Shown: positions 53,957 through 62,722, counted from the first letter of the stretch. The stretch is DNA of 64,000 nucleotides from Aerolutibacter ruishenii (GCF_007830115.1 NZ_VLKP01000015.1:1-64000); one strand, 5' to 3'. The notes: generated by a model not told the origin, from the letters alone. Numbers and translations: made by a program.

Positions 53957-54671
53957 ACAAGGTGTCTTCCGCGACACGGTCGAATTGCGCCAGCGCGTCG
54001 GCGCCGCAGGCATCGGCGCGCAGCGCGGCGGCCGCCGAGGCAAGCCGCGCCGCCCCCACGAATCCGCAACTGGCGCGCAGCTTGTGCACCTCGTCCAGCA
54101 CCGTGGCCGCCCGCGCGAGGCGACCTGCTTCGGCGATGCGCTCGCGCACCTGGGGCAACTCGGCCAGGAACAGGTCGCGCAATGCCGCGACATGCTGCAT
54201 GTTGCCGCCCATGGTGCGCGCGGCGTCCTCGTCATTCCATACCGGCAGCGCGCCGGGTGCGTTCCCGTCGTCGGCTGCGCCGGGCGTGCCGGATGCCAGC
54301 TGTGTCAACGCGCGCTGCAGCGCATCGGCCACGGCGCGGGACGGCAGGGGTTTCACCAGCACCTCCTGGAACCCCGCCTGCAGCAGCGCATCCAGTTCTT
54401 CGGGCAGGTGGGATGCCGTGTGCGCGATCGCGGGTCGAGCCGGATGCTGCTGGCGCAACTGGACGAGCAGCGCATCGCCACGGCCATCGGGCAGGTTGGC
54501 GTCGATCAGCCACGCCGCATGTTCGCGTTCGGCCGCACGGTCCAGCGCCTGCGCCACGCTGCCGGCACCGTCGACCCTGAAGCCTGCCGCCTCGATGGAG
54601 GCGGCGAGGAACGCATGCGCCACGGGATCGTCCTCGACCAGCAGGATGCAGGGAATGTCATCGGATTTCAT
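53916..54671 (-). CDS. response-regulator receiver with C-terminal Hpt phosphotransfer domain
   Basis: The 251-residue protein has a CheY-like receiver (about 6-120) with acidic pair Asp14/Asp15 (VEDDP), phospho-acceptor Asp57 (LIDANLPDG), Thr in HTAS and Lys107 (VKPLP), then an Hpt domain with phospho-histidine His196 (HKLRASCGFVG). It has no DNA-binding output, so it probably passes phosphate in a relay, as a detached piece of a hybrid kinase. No kinase gene is adjacent. Its start is 33 bases from the divergent ydbH-like start. The 3' end is in a tandem repeat. Confidence 0.88.
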   Translation of the reverse strand: MKSDDIPCILLVEDDPVAHAFLAASIEAAGFRVDGAGSVAQALDRAAEREHAAWLIDANLPDGRGDALLVQLRQQHPARPAIAHTASHLPEELDALLQAGFQEVLVKPLPSRAVADALQRALTQLASGTPGAADDGNAPGALPVWNDEDAARTMGGNMQHVAALRDLFLAELPQVRERIAEAGRLARAATVLDEVHKLRASCGFVGAARLASAAAALRADACGADALAQFDRVAEDTLSMPPLHRQCIDAC

Positions 54672-54704
54672 GAGCAGTTCGCGCTGGCTGGTTATGCTGC
54701 GGCC

Positions 54705-56753
54705 ATGGAAACACGGATGGTACGCCCGCGAACGCCCTTGGCGCTGCCTGTGCAGTGCGCGGTGGCGTTGCTGGTGCTGCTGGCGGCGGGGGCAAGCCAC
54801 GCGCGGGCCATGAGCGTGCGCATCCAGCGGGTGCACACCCCGGTGGCCACGCTGCAGGACGTGCGCGTGCGGCTCGAATGGGACGCGGCCGCCGCCCAAG
54901 GCCATTTGCGGCTGCAGGCGGGGCGCGCCGATGCCCCCGATTTCGGCTACCGGTTCCGCAACCTGGACTGGCGGTGCCCACTGCAACGGGATGGGCAGGG
55001 TGGTTGGCGTTGCGAAGGCGAGTTGCGCGCGGCCAACGGCGCGCCGTTCCGCCTCGCCATTGCATTGGGCGTGGCGACCACCGATGCGCGCCTGGCGCGC
55101 GGGGCGACGACCCTGCACCTGCAACGCAATGCGGCCACGCCCGACTTCACCCGCATCGACCTGACCGCCGTCCCCCTGGCCTGGACCCAGGCGCTGCTCG
55201 CCACGGCGTGGCCCGCGGCAAACCTGACCGCAGGGCGTCTGTCCGGGCGGCTGGACATCGACAGCAGCCCCGCGCGCCCGCTGCGCATCCACGGGCCGCT
55301 GCAGGTGCGGGACGCCGCACTGGACACACCCGACGGCACCATTGCCGCGGAGGGCGTAGGCGCTGACCTGGATGTCGATGCGGGCTTCGCCGACACGAGC
55401 ACGGTGTCGGTGTGGGGACAGGTCCTGGGCGGCGAACTGCTGTTCGGCACCACCTACGTCTCGCTGCAGGACCGGCGGGTGGGGTTGCACGTGCAGGGCG
55501 CCAGGCACGGGACTGGCGGATGGCGCTTCCCCGAGTTGCGCTGGCAGGACGACGGCATTCTGTCCGTCTCGGGAAGCGCGGCACTGACCCCCGGAGGCGA
55601 ACTGCGCGACGCCACGCTGCGCATGCACAGCCCGACGCTGACACCGCTGCGCGACGGCTATCTGTCGGGCTGGCTTGGCCTGGCCGGACTGGGCGAGCTT
55701 GCATTGGCCGGCGCGATGGATGCGTGGGTGGATGTCGCCGATGGACGCCTGCGCGGCACGCAGGTGCGGTTGCATGAGGTGACCATCGACGATCCGCGCG
55801 GCCGTTTCGATTTCGACGGCCTCGACGGCGACGTGGCGTTTTCCGACGGAGCGCCTGTTCAAAGCAGCCTGCAGTGGCAGGGGGGTGCGCTCTACGGCCT
55901 CGGCTTCGGACCGGCGCGGCTGCCGTTTGCCAGCCAGGAAGGCGAACTGCGCGTCGCCCAGCCGGTGACCCTGCCGATCCTGGGGGGGCAGGCGCGGTTG
56001 GACGGTGTCAGCATCCGGCCGCCTGCCGCCGATCGTGGCCTGCAGGTGGAGTTTGGCCTGGTGCTGGACCGGCTCGACATCGCGCAGCTGGCCAAGGCGC
56101 TGGACGGGCCGGCGTTCACCGGCCAGCTCAGTGGCCGCATCCCGCGGGCGCGCTACGCCAATGACCGGCTGGACTTCGAAGGCGGACTGGACATGCAGCT
56201 GTTCGACGGCCGCGTGCAGGTGTCCTCGCTGTCGATGGAGCGTCCGTTCGGCGTTGCACCGACGCTGACGTCCGACATCGCCATCGACGACCTGGACCTG
56301 GAGTCGCTGACCGGCGTGTTCGGCTTCGGCAGCATCACCGGCGCGCTGGACGGACGTATCAACGGCCTGCGCCTGGTGGACTGGCAGCCGGTCGCCTTCG
56401 ATGCCGAGCTGCACACCCAGCGCAAGCGCGGCCTGCGCCACCGCATCAGCCAGCGCGCGGTGCAGAACATCTCCAGCGTGGGTGACGCCTCGTTTGTCAG
56501 CAGCCTGCAGGGGCAGCTGATCGGCCTGTTCGACGACTTCGGCTACAAGCGCATCGGCATCGCCTGCCGGCTGGTCGACGAGGTCTGCACCATGGACGGC
56601 CTCGGTTCAGCCGGGCAGGGCTTTATTATCGTGGAAGGCGCGGGGCTGCCCCGGCTGACCGTGGTGGGTTTCAATCGCCGGGTGGACTGGCCGACCTTGC
56701 TGGAGCGCCTGGCGGCGATCGGCAAGGGCGACGTCAAGCCGGTCGTGGAGTAA
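54705..56753 (+). CDS. YdbH-like AsmA-type envelope protein
   Basis: The 682-residue protein starts with a signal or anchor segment (about 10-33) and is otherwise built of many repeated beta-strand patterns (GRLSGRLDID, GTIAAEGVGADLDVDAGF, and GRVQVSSLSMERPFG), ending in LTVVGFNRRVDWPTLLERLA. It resembles the C-terminal part of E. coli YdbH (DUF748/dicarboxylate-transport Pfam name). YdbH, with lipoprotein YnbE and chaperone-like YdbL, forms an inner-to-outer-membrane bridge for phospholipid transport. The next gene is a YdbL-like lipoprotein, supporting this. The ATG could also be 54717. It is shorter than E. coli YdbH (about 880). Confidence 0.75.
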   Translation: METRMVRPRTPLALPVQCAVALLVLLAAGASHARAMSVRIQRVHTPVATLQDVRVRLEWDAAAAQGHLRLQAGRADAPDFGYRFRNLDWRCPLQRDGQGGWRCEGELRAANGAPFRLAIALGVATTDARLARGATTLHLQRNAATPDFTRIDLTAVPLAWTQALLATAWPAANLTAGRLSGRLDIDSSPARPLRIHGPLQVRDAALDTPDGTIAAEGVGADLDVDAGFADTSTVSVWGQVLGGELLFGTTYVSLQDRRVGLHVQGARHGTGGWRFPELRWQDDGILSVSGSAALTPGGELRDATLRMHSPTLTPLRDGYLSGWLGLAGLGELALAGAMDAWVDVADGRLRGTQVRLHEVTIDDPRGRFDFDGLDGDVAFSDGAPVQSSLQWQGGALYGLGFGPARLPFASQEGELRVAQPVTLPILGGQARLDGVSIRPPAADRGLQVEFGLVLDRLDIAQLAKALDGPAFTGQLSGRIPRARYANDRLDFEGGLDMQLFDGRVQVSSLSMERPFGVAPTLTSDIAIDDLDLESLTGVFGFGSITGALDGRINGLRLVDWQPVAFDAELHTQRKRGLRHRISQRAVQNISSVGDASFVSSLQGQLIGLFDDFGYKRIGIACRLVDEVCTMDGLGSAGQGFIIVEGAGLPRLTVVGFNRRVDWPTLLERLAAIGKGDVKPVVE

Positions 56754-56788
56754 CGCAGCACCGCAACGCACACACCAGGAGAGTTCAT

Positions 56789-57412
56789 ATGCGTCGTTGG
56801 ATGGGAATTCCGGTTGCCGCCGTCATGCTGACGGCGTGCGTGACGATCAATGTCTACTTCCCGGCCGCCGAGGCCAAGGAAGCGGCCAAGGAGTTCGTCG
56901 AGAAGGTGATTGGCGACGAGGCGAAGTCCCCCGCGCCGAGCGAAGGCAAGCCGGGCGGGCAGAGCGCCTCGTTGTCCGCGCCGATGACGCCGGCCGCGCT
57001 GGCCGCGCGCATCGACTGGTTGTCGCTGGTGGGCATCGGCAGCGCGCACGCGCAATCGGCGCCGGATATCACCATCAAGACGCCGGCCATACAGGCGATC
57101 CAGGCGCGCATGGCCTCGCGCTTCGACGAACAGCTGCGCGCGGGCTTCGATGCGGGTGCGCTGGGCTTTGCCGGCGACGGCACGATCGTGGTGCGTGACG
57201 CGTCCAAGCTGGCGCTGAAGGACCGCGTGGCGGTCAACCAGGCCGTGGCCGACGACAACCGCGACCGCAAGGCGGTGTACCGCGAAGTGGCGGTGGCCAA
57301 CGGGCATCCCGAGTGGGAAGGGCAGATCCGCGACGTGTTCGCCAGGCAGTGGATCGATAGCGCGCGATCGGGGTGGTGGTACCAGTCGGGTGGGGCCTGG
57401 AAGCAGAAATAA
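56789..57412 (+). CDS. YdbL-like (DUF1318) protein with lipoprotein N-terminus
   Basis: The 207-residue protein has lipobox LTAC (Cys17) and the segment CVTINVYFPAAEAKEAAKEF that is characteristic of YnbE/YdbL-type lipoproteins, a variable linker (about 40-95), then a DUF1318 domain with RMASRFDEQLRAGFDAGALGFAGDGTIVV-type sequence to the end. In E. coli, ynbE (lipoprotein) and ydbL (periplasmic) are separate genes after ydbH; here one product seems to combine lipoprotein anchor and YdbL domain. GGAGAG precedes the ATG. It starts 35 bases after the ydbH-like gene. Confidence 0.8.
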   Translation: MRRWMGIPVAAVMLTACVTINVYFPAAEAKEAAKEFVEKVIGDEAKSPAPSEGKPGGQSASLSAPMTPAALAARIDWLSLVGIGSAHAQSAPDITIKTPAIQAIQARMASRFDEQLRAGFDAGALGFAGDGTIVVRDASKLALKDRVAVNQAVADDNRDRKAVYREVAVANGHPEWEGQIRDVFARQWIDSARSGWWYQSGGAWKQK

Positions 57413-57442
57413 GGCCTGTTCTGCTGCTTCGTTGTGGGGCGC

Positions 57443-57545
57443 CGTCGCGCACGGGTGTTGCTACCCGGCTCCGTCGGCGCATCCTGCGCCGAGTCGCCGC
57501 CGGGCGCTATCCATGGCGCCCTTTCCGCAACACCCATGCGCGACG
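57443..57545. repeat. REP-like palindromic element, copy B, within a larger inverted repeat
   Basis: Outer arms CGTCGCGCA-C-GGGTGTTGC (57443-57461) and GCAACACCC-A-TGCGCGACG (57527-57545) are complementary over 19 positions with one mismatch. The core has the hairpin TCGGCGCA/TGCGCCGA (57474-57492, loop TCC) shared with copy A, and GGGCGC/GCGCCC (57502-57521). It could terminate the upstream transcript as well as be a mobile repeat. Confidence 0.75.
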
Positions 57546-57630
57546 TCGCCAGTGGCCCTTCGTTGCACAGGCGCCCGCCGGTTCCGTCACATCTGCGACA
57601 ATAGCCACCCCCTGAAAACCGGCTGTAACC

Positions 57631-58968
57631 GTGGCGCGAATCGACCAGACTCCTTTTGAGGCCGAGATCACCGGCCTGACCCACGACGGCCGCGGCGTGG
57701 CCCGTCGCGAGAACGGCAAGGCGGTGTTCGTTGCCGGGGCCTTGCCGGGCGAGCGGGTCATGGCCAGCCAGACCGGGCGCAACCGCAACTTCGACGAGGC
57801 CAGGACCGTCGAGGTGCTGGTCGCCGCCCCGGAGCGGGTGGAGCCGCGCTGCGCGCACTTTGGCGTGTGCAGCGGCTGCGCCATGCAGCACTACGCCGAG
57901 GACCAGCAGATCCTCGCCAAGCAGAACGTGCTGCTGGAAAACCTCTCCCGCATCGGCCACGTCACGCCGGAAACCGTGCTGCCACCGCTGACCGATGCGT
58001 CCTGGGGCTACCGCCGCAAGGGCCGCTTCTCGGTGCGCCGCGTCGACAAGAAGGACAAGACCCTCGTCGGCTTCCGCGAAGTCGATCCGCGCTTCGTCGC
58101 CGACGTGTCGTTCTGCCACACGGTCATCCCCGAGATCGGCGACAAGGTCGCGGCGTTGGCGACGCTGGTCGATGGCCTGCAGGCGCGCAAGGACATCCCG
58201 CAGATCGAGTTCATCGCCGGTGACCCGCAGCCCGACTTCAGCGGCATCGCGCTGACCGTGCGCCACCTCTCGCCGCTGTCGGACGCCGACAAGGCCGCGC
58301 TGGTGGCATTCGGCCAGCGACACGCGTTCGCCATCTTCCTGCAGCCCGGCGGCGTGGACAGCGTGCATCCGCTGTGGCCGGAACAGGTCGATCTGGCGTT
58401 CTCGCTGTCGGAGTGGAACCTCGAGTTCAAGTTCCGCCCGCTGGATTTCATCCAGGTCAACGCCGGGCTCAACGGCAAGATGATCCGCAGCGCGCTGGAC
58501 CTGCTGGATGCGCAGCCCGATGAGCGCGTGCTCGACCTGTTCTGCGGCCTGGGCAACTTCACCCTGCCGCTGGCGCGCACCGTGCGCGAGGTGGTGGGCG
58601 TGGAAGGCGAGGCCGGACTGGTGCTGCGCGCCCGCGAGAACGCCGTGCACAACAACCTGCCCAACGCGCAGTTCCACGCCGCCGACCTGGGCAAAGACCT
58701 GTCCGGCCACACCTGGATGCGCGAAGGCTTCGACAAGCTGCTGCTGGACCCGCCGCGTTCGGGCGCGGACTTCGTGCTGACCCAGCTGCCGCTCAAGCAG
58801 TTCAAGCGCATCGTGTACGTGAGCTGCCACCCGGCCTCGCTGGCGCGCGATGCCGGCTACCTGGTCAACGAGCGCGGCTGGAAGCTCAAGGCCGCCGGGG
58901 TGATGGACATGTTCCCGCACACCGCGCACGTCGAGTCCATCGCCATGTTCGAGCCCGGCCGCGGTTGA
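57631..58968 (+). CDS. rlmD: 23S rRNA (uracil-1939-C5)-methyltransferase
   Basis: RlmD methylates U1939 of 23S rRNA using SAM. The 445-residue protein has an N-terminal TRAM domain (about 8-66), the [4Fe-4S] cysteines CAHFGVCSGC plus the Cys of SFCH, SAM motif LDLFCGLGNF and the catalytic Cys in YVSCHPASLARD. The start is GTG 57631. GACAAT at 57596-57601 could be its -10 box. Confidence 0.95.
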   Translation: MARIDQTPFEAEITGLTHDGRGVARRENGKAVFVAGALPGERVMASQTGRNRNFDEARTVEVLVAAPERVEPRCAHFGVCSGCAMQHYAEDQQILAKQNVLLENLSRIGHVTPETVLPPLTDASWGYRRKGRFSVRRVDKKDKTLVGFREVDPRFVADVSFCHTVIPEIGDKVAALATLVDGLQARKDIPQIEFIAGDPQPDFSGIALTVRHLSPLSDADKAALVAFGQRHAFAIFLQPGGVDSVHPLWPEQVDLAFSLSEWNLEFKFRPLDFIQVNAGLNGKMIRSALDLLDAQPDERVLDLFCGLGNFTLPLARTVREVVGVEGEAGLVLRARENAVHNNLPNAQFHAADLGKDLSGHTWMREGFDKLLLDPPRSGADFVLTQLPLKQFKRIVYVSCHPASLARDAGYLVNERGWKLKAAGVMDMFPHTAHVESIAMFEPGRG

Positions 58969-59074
58969 AGTTGGTCGATGTTCCGGGTGGACGCGCCCGT
59001 GGGCGCCGGTGCGTTTGGCGACCGGGATTTTCGTTGTTCTGGTTGTGCCAGCCCCATCAGAATCAGGAGCCTTC

Positions 59075-59590
59075 ATGGCCTTGGAAATCGAACGCAAATT
59101 CCTCGTCACCGGCGACGGCTGGCGCACCGCCGCGCACAAGATCGTGCCGATGGCGCAGGGCTACCTCAATGACCTCAAGGCCATGGACACCGGCGCGATG
59201 AAGGCCTCGGTGCGCGTGCGCATCCAGGGCGACGAGGCGTGCCTCAACCTCAAGTCGCGCGAGCTGGGCCATACCCGGCAGGAGTTCGACTACGCCATCC
59301 CGGTGGACGATGCACGCGCCCTGCTGGCGCTGAGCGTGGGCGGGCTGGTGGACAAGCGCCGCCACTACGTGACCCACGAAGGCCACCTGTGGGAAGTGGA
59401 CGAATTCCTCGGCGAAAATGCGGGTCTGGTGGTGGCCGAGATCGAACTGGGTTCGGCCGACGAGGCCTTCGCCAAGCCCGACTGGGCCGGCACCGAAGTC
59501 ACGGACCGCCCGCGTTACTACAACCTGGCACTGGCCACGCGTCCGTTCAACCAGTGGAGCGACGGAGAAAAAACCGGCCAGGGCGGCTGA
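59075..59590 (+). CDS. CYTH-domain phosphohydrolase
   Basis: The 171-residue protein begins MALEIERKFL, the ExExK signature of CYTH (CyaB/thiamine-triphosphatase) enzymes, with VRVRIQG and WEVDEFLG further metal and substrate positions. Bacterial members are inorganic triphosphatases or adenylate cyclase class IV; the former is more likely, but no assignment is firm. AGGAG (59065-59069) precedes ATG 59075; an upstream start at 59009 was rejected. Confidence 0.9.
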   Translation: MALEIERKFLVTGDGWRTAAHKIVPMAQGYLNDLKAMDTGAMKASVRVRIQGDEACLNLKSRELGHTRQEFDYAIPVDDARALLALSVGGLVDKRRHYVTHEGHLWEVDEFLGENAGLVVAEIELGSADEAFAKPDWAGTEVTDRPRYYNLALATRPFNQWSDGEKTGQGG

Positions 59591-59745
59591 CGGAACCGTT
59601 TGGCGGCGTGACTCCCTCGTGCCGGCCCATGCAGCCGGTGAAGCGGGCGCAGTCCTGGACGCCACGGGTGCCAATACCGCACGCGAGGGCGACAGGCCAG
59701 TCCCCGGCACTGCGTCCAGGCATTGGAGTGCGGCCGATCTCCACG

Positions 59746-59836
59746 GGCGCCCCAGCGCCGCCCCGTCCTTGCTGCGCAGTGCATGCATCTGCGCGACAAT
59801 CATCGATTCGACGGCGCTCCAGCGCCGTCCCGTCCT
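59746..59836. repeat. 24-bp near-perfect direct repeat upstream of nagZ
   Basis: GGCGC-CCCA-GCGCC-GCCCCGTCCT at 59746-59769 recurs as GGCGC-TCCA-GCGCC-GTCCCGTCCT at 59813-59836 with two differences. Each unit contains a 5-bp hairpin with loop CCCA or TCCA. The second unit leads straight into the nagZ ribosome binding site. The rest of the 258-bp CYTH-nagZ spacer has no gene. Confidence 0.7.
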
Positions 59837-59848
59837 GGAGTTTCCTGA

Positions 59849-60844
59849 ATGCTCGTCATTGGCGTCGCCGGCACCGAACTCACCGCGCAGGAGCGCGACT
59901 GGCTGCAGCGCGACGGCTGCGCCGGCGTGATCCTGTTCTCCCGCAACTTCGCGTCGAAGGCGCAGGTGGCGGAGTTGTCGCAGGCCATCCGCGAAGCCAC
60001 CCCGCGCCCGCAACTGGTGTGCGTGGACCAGGAAGGCGGTCGCGTGCAACGCTTCCGCGAGGGCTACAGCGCGCTGCCGCCGCTGGAGCACTTCGGCCGC
60101 CTGTACGCGCAGGACAAGGCCGCCGCGCTGGCCATGGCCGAGGAACACGCCTGGCTGATGGCCAGCGAAGTGCGCGCCACCGGCGTCGACCTCAGTTTCG
60201 CCCCGGTGGTGGACCTGGGTCGTGGCAACCGCGCCATCGGCAACCGCGCCTTCTCCGAGGACCCCGCGGTAGTCGCCGACTTCACCCGCGCCTACGTGCG
60301 CGGCATGCACGGCGCCGGCATGGCCGCCACGCTCAAGCACTTCCCGGGCCATGGCTCGGTGCTGGAAGACACCCACTTCGACGATGCCGTCGATCCACGC
60401 ACGCTGGACGAGATCCGCGCGCTGGACCTGGTGCCGTTCGTGGCCGGCATCGAGGCGAAGGCCGATGCGGTGATGATGGCGCACGTGGTGTACCCGGCCG
60501 TTGCGCCGGAGCCGGCCGGTTACTCCAGGGTCTGGATCGAGGACATCCTCCGAAAGGAGATGGGGTTCCGCGGCGTGGTCTTCAGCGATGACATCGGCAT
60601 GGCGGCCGCGTTCTCCGCTGGCGGCATCAAGCAGCGCGTGGACCTGCACCTGGATGCCGGCTGCGACGTGGTGCTGGTCTGCCACCCCGAGCTGGTGGAG
60701 GAGTCACTGGACGCCATCAAGGACCGCAAGCTCAACACCATGGCGCTGACCGGGCTGATCGGCCGCGGCCCGATGGGCTGGGAGGGTCTGCTGGCGGACG
60801 CCCGTTACGGCGAAGCCCGCACCCGCCAGGAGGGGCTGGCCTGA
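59849..60844 (+). CDS. nagZ: beta-N-acetylhexosaminidase NagZ
   Basis: NagZ removes N-acetylglucosamine from anhydromuropeptides in peptidoglycan recycling. The 331-residue GH3 enzyme has CVDQEGGRVQRFR (58-70), KHFPGHG (163-169) and SDDIGM with nucleophile Asp247. TGGAG lies upstream of the ATG. Its stop overlaps the hpt ATG (TGATG). In gammaproteobacteria its products can induce AmpC; no ampC or ampR is in this window. Confidence 0.96.
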   Translation: MLVIGVAGTELTAQERDWLQRDGCAGVILFSRNFASKAQVAELSQAIREATPRPQLVCVDQEGGRVQRFREGYSALPPLEHFGRLYAQDKAAALAMAEEHAWLMASEVRATGVDLSFAPVVDLGRGNRAIGNRAFSEDPAVVADFTRAYVRGMHGAGMAATLKHFPGHGSVLEDTHFDDAVDPRTLDEIRALDLVPFVAGIEAKADAVMMAHVVYPAVAPEPAGYSRVWIEDILRKEMGFRGVVFSDDIGMAAAFSAGGIKQRVDLHLDAGCDVVLVCHPELVEESLDAIKDRKLNTMALTGLIGRGPMGWEGLLADARYGEARTRQEGLA

Positions 60845-61407
60845 TGACCACCGACACGCGCCCCGCGCTGGCCGATGCGCTGGCCAACGCCGAAGTGGTG
60901 GTGGACCGCGCCACCATCGATGCCGGCGTCCGCAAGATGGCGGCCGACATCCATCGTGACTATGCCGGCAGCGTGCCGGTGTACCTGACCGTCATGCACG
61001 GCGGCCTGCCGTTCGCCGCGCAGCTGGCGATGGAACTGGGCGCGCTGGGCCTGGACCTGGAGTTCGACTACCTGCACGCCACCCGCTACCGCGGCCAGAC
61101 CACCGGCAGCGACCTGGTGTGGAAGCACCGCCCGGCCACGCTGCTCGCCGGCCGCCGCGTGATCCTGGCTGACGACATCCTCGACGAAGGCCACACCCTG
61201 GCCGCCGTGCGCGCCTGGTGCGTGGCCGAAGGCGCCGCCGACGTGCGCATCGCCGCGCTGTCGGTGAAGGACCACGACCGCTGCGTGCCCGGCATCAGCG
61301 CCGACTACGTGGCGGTGACCGTGCCGGACCGCTACGTGTTCGGCTACGGCATGGACTACCACGAGCAGGGCCGCAACCTGCCGGATATCTACGCGCTCAA
61401 GGAGTGA
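60844..61407 (+). CDS. hpt: hypoxanthine-guanine phosphoribosyltransferase
   Basis: The 187-residue purine salvage enzyme converts hypoxanthine or guanine to IMP or GMP. It has the PRTase motif RVILADDILDEGHTLAAV-type sequence (about 105-122) and DYLHATRYRGQTT. ATG 60844 overlaps the nagZ stop. It is followed by a methylthioinosine phosphorylase gene that makes hypoxanthine, so the two enzymes form a salvage path. Confidence 0.95.
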   Translation: MTTDTRPALADALANAEVVVDRATIDAGVRKMAADIHRDYAGSVPVYLTVMHGGLPFAAQLAMELGALGLDLEFDYLHATRYRGQTTGSDLVWKHRPATLLAGRRVILADDILDEGHTLAAVRAWCVAEGAADVRIAALSVKDHDRCVPGISADYVAVTVPDRYVFGYGMDYHEQGRNLPDIYALKE

Positions 61408-61492
61408 GTGCAGCGGCCGCGCCGACAGGGACCCCTTGAGTCGCACCGCGCGGACGCCATCGCCCCCGCGCACCATCGGAGACCGTTTTCCC

Positions 61493-62245
61493 ATGACCGA
61501 CATTGCCCTCGCCATCATCGGCGGCACCGGCCTGTACAAACTGGCCGAGCTGCAGGACGTGACCAGCCACGAACCGCGGACCCGCTATGGCATGCCCTCC
61601 GGACCCGTGCGCGTGGGCACGCTGGACGGCCATCGCGTCGCCTTCATGGCGCGCCACGGCGAGGGCCATTCGGTGCCGCCGCACAAGGTCAACTACCGCG
61701 CCAACCTGGCCGCGCTGCAGGCGCTGGGCGCCCGACGCGTGCTGGCGCTGAATACCGTCGGCGGCATCACCGAACGCTTCGGCCCGCGCGCGCTGGCGTG
61801 CCCGGACCAGCTGATCGACTACACCTGGGGCCGCATCTCCACGATCTGCGAGGAGGAGGGCACCGAGGTGCTGCACGTCGACTTCGGCGAGCCCTACACC
61901 CGCAGCCTGCGGCAGGCGGTGGTGGCTGCGGCGACGAAGGCCCACGTGGTCCTGGTCGATGGCGGCTGCTACGGCGCCACGCAGGGCCCGCGGCTGGAAA
62001 CCCGCGCCGAGATCGTGCGCATGCGCCGCGACGGCTGCGACCTGGTCGGCATGACCGGCATGCCCGAGGCGGGCCTGGCGCGCGAGATGGGACTGGACTA
62101 TGCCTGCCTGGCCATCGTCGCCAACTGGGCGGCCGGCGCCGGGCCCGACCCGGACGAGGTCATCACCCTGCAGGACGTGCTGGACAACGTGTCCGCCGCG
62201 TCGGCGGGGCTGCCCGCCCTGCTGAAGTCCTTGTTGGCAGGCTGA
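61493..62245 (+). CDS. mtnP: S-methyl-5'-thioinosine phosphorylase
   Basis: The 250-residue PNP/MTAP-type phosphorylase has IIGGTGLYKL (8-17), ARHGEGH and the active-site MTGMPEAGLA. The TGMPEA form matches Pseudomonas PA3004, a methylthioinosine phosphorylase next to nagZ, rather than methylthioadenosine enzymes with TTxPE. It would yield hypoxanthine for the adjacent Hpt. A longer start at 61436 was not favoured; the chosen ATG follows GGAGA. Confidence 0.88.
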   Translation: MTDIALAIIGGTGLYKLAELQDVTSHEPRTRYGMPSGPVRVGTLDGHRVAFMARHGEGHSVPPHKVNYRANLAALQALGARRVLALNTVGGITERFGPRALACPDQLIDYTWGRISTICEEEGTEVLHVDFGEPYTRSLRQAVVAAATKAHVVLVDGGCYGATQGPRLETRAEIVRMRRDGCDLVGMTGMPEAGLAREMGLDYACLAIVANWAAGAGPDPDEVITLQDVLDNVSAASAGLPALLKSLLAG

Positions 62246-62312
62246 CCCCGGCTGACCGCAGGAGACCGGGGCGCTGGCATGATCGGCCCGCGCAGGGGGC
62301 GAATTCGGATGA

Positions 62313-62341
62313 TTGTAAAGCTTGCGTTCAGTTTGCATACT
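62313..62341 (+). promoter_or_regulatory. sigma70 promoter of the cold-shock gene
   Basis: TTGTAA (62313-62318), 17 bases, then CATACT (62336-62341), the same -10 box as acpP. The predicted start near 62348 leaves a leader of about 62 bases, which may fold with temperature. Confidence 0.6.
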
Positions 62342-62409
62342 CGGGGCGCGCGCTTGCCTTCGTCTGGCGGCGGCGCGCTCAACGCACCCAGCATGAGGTC
62401 ATCTAGGAT

Positions 62410-62613
62410 ATGCAGTACGGCACCGTGAAATGGTTCAACGACGCCAAGGGTTTTGGCTTCATTTCGCCTGAGGATGGGAGCGCGGACGTGTTCGTGCACT
62501 TCTCGGCCATCAACTCCAAGGGCTTCCGCAGCCTGCAGGAAGGCCAGCGCGTCAGCTACGAGCTGACCCAGGGCCCCAAGGGCGCGCAGGCGTCGGGCGT
62601 ACAGCCCGCCTGA
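62410..62613 (+). CDS. cold-shock protein, CspA family
   Basis: The 67-residue protein has the RNA-binding motifs KGFGFI (RNP1) and VFVHF (RNP2). It binds single-stranded RNA and DNA and melts secondary structure. A strong terminator follows. Whether it is cold-induced cannot be told. Confidence 0.96.
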   Translation: MQYGTVKWFNDAKGFGFISPEDGSADVFVHFSAINSKGFRSLQEGQRVSYELTQGPKGAQASGVQPA

Positions 62614-62634
62614 TCCGGCCTATGCCACTCCAGA

Positions 62635-62660
62635 CCCCGCGCCTGGCGCGGGGTTTTTTT
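62635..62660 (+). terminator. intrinsic terminator after the cold-shock gene
   Basis: CCCCGCGC (62635-62642), loop CTG, GCGCGGGG (62646-62653), then seven T. The strongest-looking terminator in the window. Confidence 0.92.
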
Positions 62661-62722
62661 GTGCGCGACAGCCAGTCAGGCGCGGGGGCACAATCGGTCC
62701 AGCGCCACCGTCGGAGCCGGGC

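Noticed and set aside
54672-56441. Upstream extension of the receiver-Hpt frame to 841 codons
   Set aside because: The part before ATG 54671 is antisense to the ydbH-like gene and has no family similarity. The receiver domain begins cleanly at 54671.
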